Of a stretch of 64,000 bases of DNA, positions 11,701-23,700 are shown piece after piece. The notes below the pieces were generated by a model. The model was not told the DNA's origin. It saw only the letters and a list, made by a program, of their open reading frames with translations, and did not search any database. How positions within the stretch are numbered: position 1 is the stretch's first letter; every line of letters begins with the position of its first letter. This stretch comes from Sipunculus nudus. Taxonomy: Eukaryota; Annelida; Sipuncula; Golfingiida; Sipunculidae. Both the position numbers and the translations under genes were made by a program. The stretch spans positions 47,786,079-47,850,078 of the forward strand of contig CM049309.1 of assembly GCA_026874595.1 (NCBI GenBank), written 5' to 3'.

Positions 11701-14700
11701 TAATTTAAGCATACTGATGGGTTCCATTATGATTGGTAAAATCATTTAAAAGAAAAATGATTTCTTTAAAAATGCTACATTACACAACATTGCATCTTCT
11801 GGATTACACCTTGAATTACTTTTTCAAGGAAAGTTTTTGCATATCAGAGTGGAAACAGCATAACAATTAAGGAGATACAGTGAAAACAATAACAATACTG
11901 CATAACACTTGGTGGGTTGGGTTTGCGGGGGGGGGGGGGTGATTGGGGTGGTGAAATGAGAATAACTGTACACCTGTCACAGCAGGGGATCTCCCCCAGT
12001 GACTGTAACAAATCAGAAACCCTGGCATAGCTGACTTCCAGTGACCTGGAGTGGGACCCTGCATCTGTAATCTGTAATCAAAGCAAATGACTACCATAGA
12101 GCCTCAAGAAAAAAGTCAATAACTAGCTTAATTTTCAAGCTTTTACTTCCAAATTTCAGATTTAAAAAAATTAAATATTTATGTTTACATGCTGTGAAAA
12201 TTAAATCAATGGTACTTACAGGAAAAAAACGTGCCATGATCAAAGTTTGGCAAAATTTAAGGTACTGATTTTATTTTTATGCTAATTACTTAAAAAATTT
12301 ACAAAATTCAGATCTAATTTTGGGTAAACAATTGAATCTTAATTAAACATAGTTATATACTTGGGAAAATAGACTCTAGTTTCAAAATTTTTCATTTTAA
12401 GTGAGTTAATATTTTTCCTGATTTTTTACAAAGTCCATTATGTTTGGGCCAATAACTTAAAGAATTTATACTTAACAGACTTAATTTCTGGCATGTACAT
12501 AGGAACTATATAGAAGAATATTTATGGTAAATATGAGGAAAAACAGATGAGTGGTTTTGATATTAGGCAGTCCTGAAGTGTGAAAATAGGATTTTAATAA
12601 AAAATTGAGGTTTTTCCTTAATTTCTCAAAGGAACGAAGTCGCAAAGACCCAGTTTTCGGCTTGGTAGGAGATCTTGGGGACATCTAACATTATGCTGAA
12701 TTTCGGATTCCTAGGTCTTACGGTTTCAAAACGTGCCACATCTACGGACGGACGGACGGACAGACGGACGGACGACGGACAATGGACCACGACTATAGCT
12801 CAGATTTATAGTCAGCTGAGCTAAAAAGCAATTGTGTGGAATTTATGTCCTTGGCTTCCGCCTCCTTGTCATTCATGCCTGGCCTAACAATATGTTTTAG
12901 ACTGAAGATGTCTCCACATGCCAAAGTGGCTGTGTTTTAGTTTTCATTGCCCCTGAAAGATGTCTCCACATGTCATATATTTGGACCTGTTGGACGGACA
13001 GACAGACAGACGGACAGACAAATCCAAATCAATTTCCCCCCCCTTTGAAGGAAGTATGGCACTATAACATCAAAATATTGATACAGGGATATCTGATGAC
13101 ATTTTATCACATTGTATCCATACACCTATGCATTGCAATAGCCTGTAGCTTGAACTGAAATGAACAAATTTTCTTGTACAAATTTTATGGACCACCCTTA
13201 TCCTTATTCCTTAAATTTGGGAAATGTTTCCATGCTGACATTTCTTTTTCTATACAGAGATTTACTTTTATATTAAACAAGAGTTCGGAACAAATCATCT
13301 GAGTAGTTGTTCACCTGTGTTGTAGAGAATCTAATGTAAGATCATCAAGTGCTAATGTATTGGCAACCAGTGTCCCTTTGTAGTCTTGCAGCAATTCTTC
13401 TTCAAACTCCAACTCTTTCCCTGATAATGGGTCTTCCCTAAAAATATAAACATTACTTTAAACGTACGGTGGTTCTCAAATATAAATATAATTTTGTTAT
13501 ATATTACAAGAGTCAATTATATATCCAGGATAACATCAGTTATGAAATGTGTCATGGCACTGTTGTTATAGGTAAGGCTGGTTATTTGTAGAAATGTTAC
13601 TATCAGTAACTGGCCTGGATTGAGTGATGGATTGTTAATAAACTGGGACTGACTACTGGAAGCAATATTGATACTGATTATCAGTAAGGAGTTGTTAAAT
13701 TAAGACATCAATATTTATTTTAATGAAAACAAAATGTTATTTCCATAATCTATTTATTTATTTATTTTATTTTTTATATAGCTGTAACATGCTGTAACAA
13801 CAGATCCATTTTTAATTTTACTGTTAATCCTGACTGTTGAGTAAATTTCTTCATGTCTATATAGTTTTCCATATGGGAAATAATTTCAGTACAGAGCAGA
13901 ATATTACAATACTGTTTAATAAATTTTGGAGCCTTATCATGATAACTGAAAATGATTATCCTCTGATGTGTTGGCAGTGCAACAGGCCCTGTAGATGCTG
14001 AAAAGGTAACAGCTAATGAAAGTATATGAAATAATCCTTGAGTTATCCAATATGATTTTATAATGAATTTTTAACAATGTTTATTTATTTATTTTATTTT
14101 TTATATAGCTGTAACATGCTGTAACAACAGATCCATTTTTAATTTTACTGTTAATCCTGACTGTTGAGTAAATTTCTTCATGTCTATATAGTTTTCCATA
14201 TGGGAAATAATTTCAGTACAGAGCAGAATATTACAATACTGTTTAATAAATTTTGGAGCCTTATCATGATAACTGAAAATGATTATCCTCTGATGTGTTG
14301 GCAGTGCAACAGGCCCTGTAGATGCTGAAAAGGTAACAGCTAATGAAAGTATATGAAATAATCCTTGAGTTATCCAATATGATTTTATAATGAATTTTTA
14401 ACAATGTTCTACCAATCTACAAACCTTTGTGATTCTATGACTGATCAGTATTCCATACCTGTGTGATTCTATAATTGATCTTTACTCCATACCAGTGTGT
14501 GATTCTAAAAATGATCTGCATTCCATACTTGTGTGATATTTATAATTATCTGTATTCCATACATGTGTGGTTCTATAAAGGATCTGTATTCAATACCTGT
14601 GTGATTCTATAAATGATCTATACTCCATTTTAGGGCTGAGGCCACTGATGGCTTGATAAATCTCCTGTTGACCTCGTCGGTAGTCTTCTCCAGTGACATC

Positions 14701-17700
14701 AGTCAAAGTGGCGTACTCCATTAGCACCTCTTTACTGTAAACATACAACAATGGGGAAAATGGTCTGTTAAAATAACAAAATTATAATAGTAGTAGTAGT
14801 TTATTATTATAATTATAAGGCCAAGTCAAGGATCGGGAAATATTCTAAAATTACTACAGTGATGTCATGATGCTTATCACATTGTTTCATACAAACCTCT
14901 TGAATTGAAGTCCAAAATTAGATTTAATTGACACTGGTACAGCTGCAAAGAAACAGGAGTTTGGGAGAATTTGATTTCTTAATTAAATCAAGTGAACATC
15001 TTTTAAAATAAAAATAGTGTTAAATAGTATTAATAATTACAATAATAATAATAATAATAATAATAATAGATAAGGTCACATCAAATAAATTAATTGTTCT
15101 GTAGACTCTGGGAACAAGACATATGGTACAAGCAAGTGACTTTATAATTTTTATTAAATTTACCATCAAGACACAGTATAGAGAATGTAAAAGCTTGCCT
15201 TTAAAGATACAAAAATTCCCTTCTTTTCTTGAATTGGTGCATATAATCAACACAAAATTCAGTCAATTTTCCATACCTTTAGGAAATCCTTTAAGGAATA
15301 GAGGCAAGAGCACAAATTAGCACCAGTACTTAGGATCTAGTCATCATTTGCAAATCAAAAATATACAGATCCATGAATGGAAATGGAGTGACAAAATCTG
15401 TAAATCAACTATATTTCTTTGGAGTGGCCTAAACATTTGGAAATTAAGTTATGGATGATTAATAATATTATGAGGCACACTTAATACATACCAGCTCTGG
15501 GATACATTTTCAAGGATGTTTTGCTGTGAGTCCAGGAGACCCGGTAACGCCGTTCCTAAATAAGACTGCTGGTGGAGTTTGGCTTCATTGATCTGTATGA
15601 TGTACTCATTGTGAGCTTTGTGTAATTTTACTGTTGTCTTTAAATATTTACTTTTTGCATCCTCTAATTTGCTGCCTGGTTTACCTGGAAAGGAATGCCA
15701 AATGCCAGTTAGAAATCAAGGAATCACTAAGGGGTAAAAAGTATATATTTAGGCCAAAAAAATAAAAAGGTATGGTTCTTAGGCACTTTTTTCAGAAATC
15801 ACTGCTGGGGGGTATTTTATTTTTTACCTTTTTTTGTATGTTTTGATAAAATTGTCATATGACCTGGGAAAAGCAGGAAAAGAACATGGTTTTTTGCTAA
15901 ATAGGTAAAAGCACTACATAACAAAGGAAATTGTATCAAAATTGTATCATTATATATTCTTGAAAGATGAAAATCAAAATAATAATCTTTGATGCGGGGG
16001 GGGGGGGGGGTTAAAATTCACCCAGGCAGTGCCTGAGAACCATACCTTTTATTTTTTTTTGCCTAAAAGACAAATCTTTATTTTATCACATGGCCAAGAT
16101 ACCTTATATTGAACTTGGACTATGGTGTGACCGATATCCTCCAAGCATGGCCCATAAACAGGACTCAAAGAGTACCATGGAAGCCTTCATATCGTATTCA
16201 TGGTCTCTGAACAAATATTTTTCACAAGATCATAAAACTGATATGATATGCCACATTTACAATTTTAAATGTGTCAGCATAGTAAGCTTGAACAATATAC
16301 AGCTAGATATATTGTGCCCTATGCCATTTAATTTTTAATACTCCAAGGTTCAAAGACAATGTAGGACCTGGACCAAGGGGTTTCTGATAAGTAAATAGTT
16401 CAAAAACATGCTTAGCACAAAGCAACACTCAATGTGTGTAAATGAATATTGATCAATTCAGCACTGGTACAATGATCTCTTTAATCTGGATTTCAGTTCT
16501 GCATATACCCACTACACATTATAAGCGTGTTTTTAAAGCTAGGTTTGTGAGATTATAAACAAAATTAATCACTAATTACTTTGCTTTTGGTGCTCTTTGT
16601 TATCTATAGGGATTACAAGGATGGCAATTAATATGGTGCCCCAAAGGTAAATATTTATAATAACATGAGGAAGAAATTCTTTTCTATCAAATTAAGTTTA
16701 ATACAGCAAAAATTTCATATAGATTCAATAAGATCTGTTTACTTTTAAATATGCTGTTTTGCCCCAAAAGCAAATAAGATTCTTTATTTTTTAACCTGAG
16801 ACCATAAAGTCATGAATGCATCAATTTCAGAGGTTGCAGCCATGGCACAAATAATGCTTATTTTAGGTTTAGTTACATGAGCAGGACTTCATAATACTGA
16901 AAAATAATGCTTGCAAAATCTGCTTCACCTTAATAAACACCAAGAGATGAAATTAAGAGATTAGTTATCATTCTGTACATATTCAATCTCCCTGATAAAA
17001 TACACATTATGTGTAAGCATATCATTTACCTTTTGCTTGGAGGTCTGTATATTTGGCACGGTCGAGGGCAGCTTTACTGAGCATCTTGTCGTATTCTGAC
17101 TTATGTTTCTGCAGGTTATCCATAACCTGATAATAAATCACACAGACAATGCAAGTTTCAGTTTATTTACATTCTCACAGCATGTATTACACTGCCATTC
17201 AATCTATGTCTTTTTCATTTGGGTGATACGCATGAAATAAAGAAATGGAACATTAATGCACAGAAAAGTCTGTTTGCAATTAGCAGTGAACCTACTTTTC
17301 TTAGTATTCATGTTCCATTTTTTCAGTACAAATAACAAGCATGGCAATTCTTACATCTCTCTGCATGAAATAAAAGTTACAAACATCACCATACATCTTT
17401 GGTTTTAAATGGTACGTGTCATTCATTTTAATATTGGCCATGGAATATTAAAATGCATGTAATAAAATTAACATGCATGATATGCAAATGACATTGAATT
17501 GTCCAAACAGCAGCAGATTGTGGGAATCTGTACAACAGTTCAGCAGCAGTTATAAAGTCACTGTTCATGACATGAAACTTCAGAAATCTCATTATCTGTA
17601 CAATATAGCTAAAACGGCACTTTATAGCTAAAAACAGTTGATGTTAGCATGTTTCTTGCAAGACATAATCTTTTAATTATGAAAATAAACATATATGAAG

Positions 17701-20700
17701 ATTAGATTAACTACATAACTATAACAACTTCCAAAAGTTAATAGTCACTATCAGGGCTAAACATTAACTTTTGAATGTACTTGCTCAGTTGAGCAAGCCA
17801 CATCTAGCTTTTCCTTGTTCTACATGAATTTTAACTTGCCCTTAAAAAAATCATTGATTGTATTTAAGAACACAAACATCCTTTTTCAGGTTTATATTGG
17901 ACCCTCTTGCCCAGTTGGGCATGTAGAAGGTGACTTTTAGGAGCCCTCCTACTGTTTTCTTGAACTTTCATTCGTCCTGGGCAAGCTGTAAACTGTTAAT
18001 GTCAAGCCCTGACTATGCTGGTGCTCCAATATCCCTCTGATAATCTGATACTGCTGGATAGATCAAGTACCCTGAAGGACACACATTGCCCAACTCAAAC
18101 ATCTTTCATGGGTTGATTTTTACAAAAGATAACTGACGCTAACTGTTGGTAGTATAAAAGAGGTTAAACCTTTCCTACAAAATGCAAACTTAATTGAATA
18201 TCAAGCTAGTTGTATTACCAGTAATAACAACAAAGATAAATTTAACTTATAAATAATACAAACATACTGTCATGTGACTCAAGGGAGCAAATGACAACAA
18301 GAAACTTGTAAATATGGAGACTTTAAAGTATGACATTTAATTGATCAATACCTATAATAAATCATGAAATATGTATATTCATACGGACCTTGTTGTATTC
18401 CTGTTCTAACCTGTTCTTCTCATCCAGGTAAATTTTCTTGATAGTTCTTTTTTCATTTATGAGAAGAAATAATTTATCCAGAGTTTTACTGCACAGGTCA
18501 TCGATGTTGCCACGCACTTTATTCATCATGGTCTCTGTTTCTTCCAGGATTTTACTCCATGCCTGTAGAAACAATCCGAAGGTTTGGTTAATTAAAAATG
18601 AAAGATTATTATACTGATGAGCTATAAACACAAGTATTTTAACTAGACTGACACTCAGAAGTTTGTGCTGTACCCCAGTAAAGGAAGATTTATTTTACTG
18701 TGTGGATCCACATCATATTGCTTTATGATAAATGTGTTCCAAATCTTGAGCCTTTAGTTTTACAATCGGCAGAAAGAAGACAGCAAATGGAAGTCTGTGA
18801 AACTGAGTATGATGTGATCATGGTAAAATTGTTCTGGGTATGCCCCTTTATTTGGATTTGGACAAATATTCAATGTTCTTCCTTGGCCTCTGTCTCACCC
18901 TTCCAATTGTGTAAATCAGTTATATAGTTGTGTAATCCTGCAAATAATCAAACTAACCAATGCAATGAACTAAAACTAACAGATAAGCAGATATAATGAA
19001 AACATAATTTAATTTGGTTGAAGTAACTGGGCAGCTTTGAGAGGGTGCAAACCTCAACCAATACCAGTCTGTATTTTCTAAATTAAAAAATCCTATCCCT
19101 GAGACTCAACTAGGGACCCACTGGTCTCAACCCTTAGTTGAATTTTTCTATAATGATTGTTTATGAGCTTTTCAAACTGTGGGTCCTGTGATCAAGTTCA
19201 AAGCCAATTTGTCTACCCAAAATGGAGTTATCATCCATGAACTAAGTTGTGAATGGATGGGCCCCGGTGACCTTGATCTCTGACCTTGTGACCCCAAAAT
19301 CAAACAGAATCTTTCCCCATTGGCAGGTGCACTACATGTGGAAGATGGAAATCGAGATAAAAATTTGGTTTAAAATGCATTCATAATCTTTTTAAAGAAG
19401 TAGGTCCTGTAACCTTGACCTTGAGTTCTCACTTCATTGGTAGGCCATATATATAAGTCAAGTCTGAAATCCATTTGTCAATCAAAACTGGAGTTATCAT
19501 CACAATACAAATTTGACCGACATACTGAAAGACAAACAGACAGACATGGTGATTACTACAGGGCATTGACTTATTCAAGCAGGGCCCTAATAAATGCACA
19601 AGGTTTAAGGACAATAGATGAAACCACAGTTGCAAACCTGATAGTTTCAATATAATCTGGCAATCTCAAAATAAAGGAAAAATTGCATAATAAATATAAA
19701 AAAAATATAGGTGGCATCACCAGTCTTTAGGAACCAAAGAAACCAGTCATAATCAATAAACACATCAAGTTCTTAATCACTAGATGAAACTACAGCTGAG
19801 ACACCAACATAATAACTGTCATTTGTTCGTCTCAAAAACAGAAAAAAAATAGAAAAAATTAGAAAAACACAAGTGACACCACCAGTTTTTAGGAACTGAC
19901 AACCCTTGTCATGGGCAATATTTTAGGCAAGATTCACAGCAATCCATGCATTAATTATCAAGATACTAGAGGTTTTGTGTCAAATCTTAAATTAATCCTG
20001 GGGGACACTTACAAGCCCCATGGCTCAGAGGGTATAGGTTGGAGTGACCTAATTGAAGGTTTCCAAGGAGATTTTTTTTTAATTCCCTGCATATTCACTG
20101 AAAAATTTCTAGGCCAGCAGTTACAATGTGTGCCTTGACAACGGATGGACAGACAACCGGATATATGGAAGGACGATGAACAAATTGCCATTCCTATATT
20201 TCCTCAGTTGACTTTTAAGTCAGCTGAGCTAATATTGGTACCCATAAAGACAGAAAATCATTCACATATTTCCTCTTCATTTAAAACAAAAGTGCAACTA
20301 CCTAGTACATGATACTAATCTGTAACAAATGAGGCAATGTCTGATTTCTGCAACCACAAGGGACCCTTCATAACCACACTGTGGTTTGCAACAACAATGA
20401 AAGGAAAAACAAGCTTGTTGGCTTAGGGCTACCACAACAATAATACTTGTCCGCAAAATAACTAAAAAATTCTTTTGGTGTTAATGACAAGGGTTGTCAG
20501 TACATTATATTTCCCAAACTATAAAACATAGATCATAGATGAAAATACTTAGAGAGCTCATACCTCAACAAAAGCCAAACCTCTCAACTTTGATTTTATT
20601 AATACTTGAACCAAATATTTGAGATAGATGTCAGCACAATATGTGAAATTACATACAAATATATAAATATGAGTTGTGCTGCAACTCTATCTGGATCAGG

Positions 20701-23700
20701 ATACAGCCTTAAAGTTTGACTAACTCTTCTTTGCTTCCCATCCTACTTTTACACAAATCTTTATTGAGATCTATCAGTAACTTTATTTAAGATATCTTTC
20801 ACAAACAAACAGATGGAAGACAAAATGAGTGAAAGTTACAGCCCTGGTAATCAAGAGTAATTTCACTAATTATTACTGCCAAGGCTTTGGTGATCAATTA
20901 CAGATGAATCTACATTTATACTACAGTGTTGTAGTAGAGTCCACACCATCCGAGTCCAAGTGCAAGTCTGAGTCCAAGCCACCTGACTCCAAGGCAATGT
21001 CTGAGTCCTTTAGGTTGGAGCCCAAGTACACCGTCTTTGAGTCTGAGTCTTTTAGATTTCAAGTCCAAGTCTGATTCCAAGTTCAATAAAATATCTTTAT
21101 CTAAACTCCTTAAAATGGATATTCCAGATTGTCATGAATATTTCTGTTTTAGTTTACACTTGCTTTTGCTTTGATGTTTAAATACATTTAGCTCCCAATG
21201 CAGTGATAAAGCTTTGAATATACATTACAGTCTTGATTTTTTTTTTAATTCTGTGAATAGTTCACATATGTAAGAGTCTTTTTATATGAGTCATTAACCC
21301 ATCTGAATGTAATAGTATATGAATGACCTAGTTTAATGTTTTTCCCTTGGATTCAAGATGAACTCAGCCTGATATCTTGAGTCCTGAACTCCAAATCCAT
21401 GTAAAAGTGAACAATGAAAGTTCTAAAATGTATGTGAGAAACAGTAAAATCCCCATTTCATAACTGGGGTTTTGTAGAAAAGAACAAGGAAGTGTTTACA
21501 ACAAAAAAGTATGAAAAAAGGGTATATAAAGTAAGTTTTTTCCTGAAAAGATGAAATGTTGCAGCACGAGATTTCCTTTTGATTAATGTCAGGATGGTTT
21601 AAGTTTGGATATAACCTCGTTTGGTCCTATCTTATCTTTCAGTCCGACTGTTTATATATAGATTAGATTGCTATCATTCAGTGAACCCATAAATAATATA
21701 CTGTGGAAGTGGTTAATTTGGAGCGTCTGAATTATCGCGCTTATTCTATTTTACAGCATTAGCGCAGTTTGGATTTTCGCGCAAATCAGGATGATTGGGG
21801 AATTCAATTTGTATCAAAGTATAAAAATATCTGAATGATTACATAAAAGATAGGGTTGTTACACAACCTACTGTCCACCTAACAAGACTAGGCTGACTGC
21901 CTACATGCAATAGGCTAGTGAGTACCGTAATTGCACAGGGTAAATAATACGTTATTACCAGGACTAATTACATTTCATGTTATGGTACTGCACCAAGAAA
22001 CGCTGTTTGAATTATCAGTAACTTGTAGAACTGCTCAACAACAGCAACTGTGATTACAAACTAGAAGCAGCCTTCTGAAGAATTATCTTTTTTATCATTT
22101 AACATGCTTATTTTTACATGCAAAGTCAAATATACGTTCTGTTATTTTTATGTATTTTTATGTATCATTTTTATGTATCTATTTATTTATTTTTATGTAA
22201 TGAATTGCAGGTCAACAACAAATTCCTGGAAGAGAAGGCTAATAAATGTTATCTTATCTGATCTATGTGTAAACAGGAAACAGAGCTGACCACAATCGCC
22301 ACTGGCTCTGAGACTTCCTTTAAAGACACAAAGGGTGGTTCTAAAGGGCTTCAATGCATTTTGATTCACAATTGTTTCTACAAGTCACTATTAAACGAAG
22401 TGGTTTTTCAGATGAGATATCATTTGCTATGAAATCTGATAACAGACAATATGACAACTCTTACATCATGGTTAAAGAAGTCCCAACTCAAGAGACCCCG
22501 CAAGGAGGGATTTCCAGATTCTCGTGACTGTGTGTCAAGCGAGAAATTTGCAGTCTTCCAAATGGCGAAAGATCACATCGATCAGCCAGCAACATCACAA
22601 CCTGCCAAGTGCTGCCAGAGTGAATACCAGAATTACAATAAAAACACTTGACTTTTGTGCATAAAAAAAAATAAATTTTGTCTCTAAAACCTTTCTTAGT
22701 GCCCCATCAAACATCAACAATCTATATGACACATGATCGTATATTCATTTCGCCATTACCCATTACTTGTATCTCACAATGGCGTTGGCACCTGACGGTA
22801 TAAAAATAAACTACACAGACATATCTGGGGTGTTTGAAATAACCTGTGTTTTTCAATTTAGCACAAATTATGCTCCTGCAAAAAGTGCAAAAATTAAAAC
22901 CACGCTAACAAAACCACTTCCACAGTATTATATACTGTGTCTTGAATCTTTTGCCCAGACAGTTTTAATTTTTACCCTCTAACAATAAGTAGCTGATGCT
23001 GAAATTCATCTTGTGAATGTGTACTGTATTTATTCCAATTTGGCAATCCCTCTTATTTCTCAATCCCCCCAAAAAATATTTTGAAAGCATAATTTCTAAA
23101 ATGACTCTAATTTTGCGATTGCCGACTGTTTTCTGTCGACGATGTTAAGGTGTTATGCCTCCGTCTCTCACGGGCACCGCAGTTTGTATCTGACTAGATT
23201 CTTATTACACTGAGCATCCACATCAAACTTGTTTCCAATAAAATTTTTGAAGATACAAAGATAAGTTTTTCATAATATATAAACATGATAAAGCGTTCAA
23301 GTTCCAAATGGGTGTCCTAGACGAAACAAACTTGTGTACCATTCCTGGTACGCATGTGTCTTGTGTGCGATTCACGTGGGATAATTAGCAATAATATTTA
23401 CAAGGCACGGGGAAGCACGCGTAGTGGAACAACTGTGACACAGTTGGAACAATCATCTTAGTTAAGTTTTAATGACCTCGGTAAGTTTTTGGATGGGTGA
23501 CCGCGTATACAAAACAGGGCCCGATCAAGGGCACGCGAGCTAGGACCATTTCCGGTCGTATATATTTTAAAGCGCCTTTACTTTCCTATATTTATTACGT
23601 ATTATGCAAATAAAATTTAATAGGCAGTTATTTTTTATAAAGTCTTCTTCCAACTTGGTGCAGCTTGTCCCTTTTCGGCCCACCAATATGGCCGCCTGGT

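Larger units (their letters stand above)
10941..12824 (-). mobile_element. Helitron2/Helentron-like element, copy A
   Basis: In element orientation (minus strand) it begins TTAGCTCAGCTGAC at 12824 with a GCTCAG...CTGAGC hairpin, followed by GGAC/GTCC repeats. It ends with internal GTCAGCTGAGC, then a near-palindrome GTGACCCATAGGTCCC, then TTGT at 10941. The 5' inverted repeat is terminal while its 3' partner lies about 25-30 bases inside, which is the asymmetric pattern of Helentrons. An endonuclease remnant lies next to the 3' end. A 13-nt G run (11927-11939) recurs in the other copies. Confidence 0.62.

Noticed and set aside
20005-20060. tRNA A-box-like TGGCTCAGAGG in copy D, considered as a tRNA-derived SINE head
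   Set aside because: No B-box (GGTTCGAATCC-like) follows at the correct distance, and the stretch lies inside a Helentron-like element.
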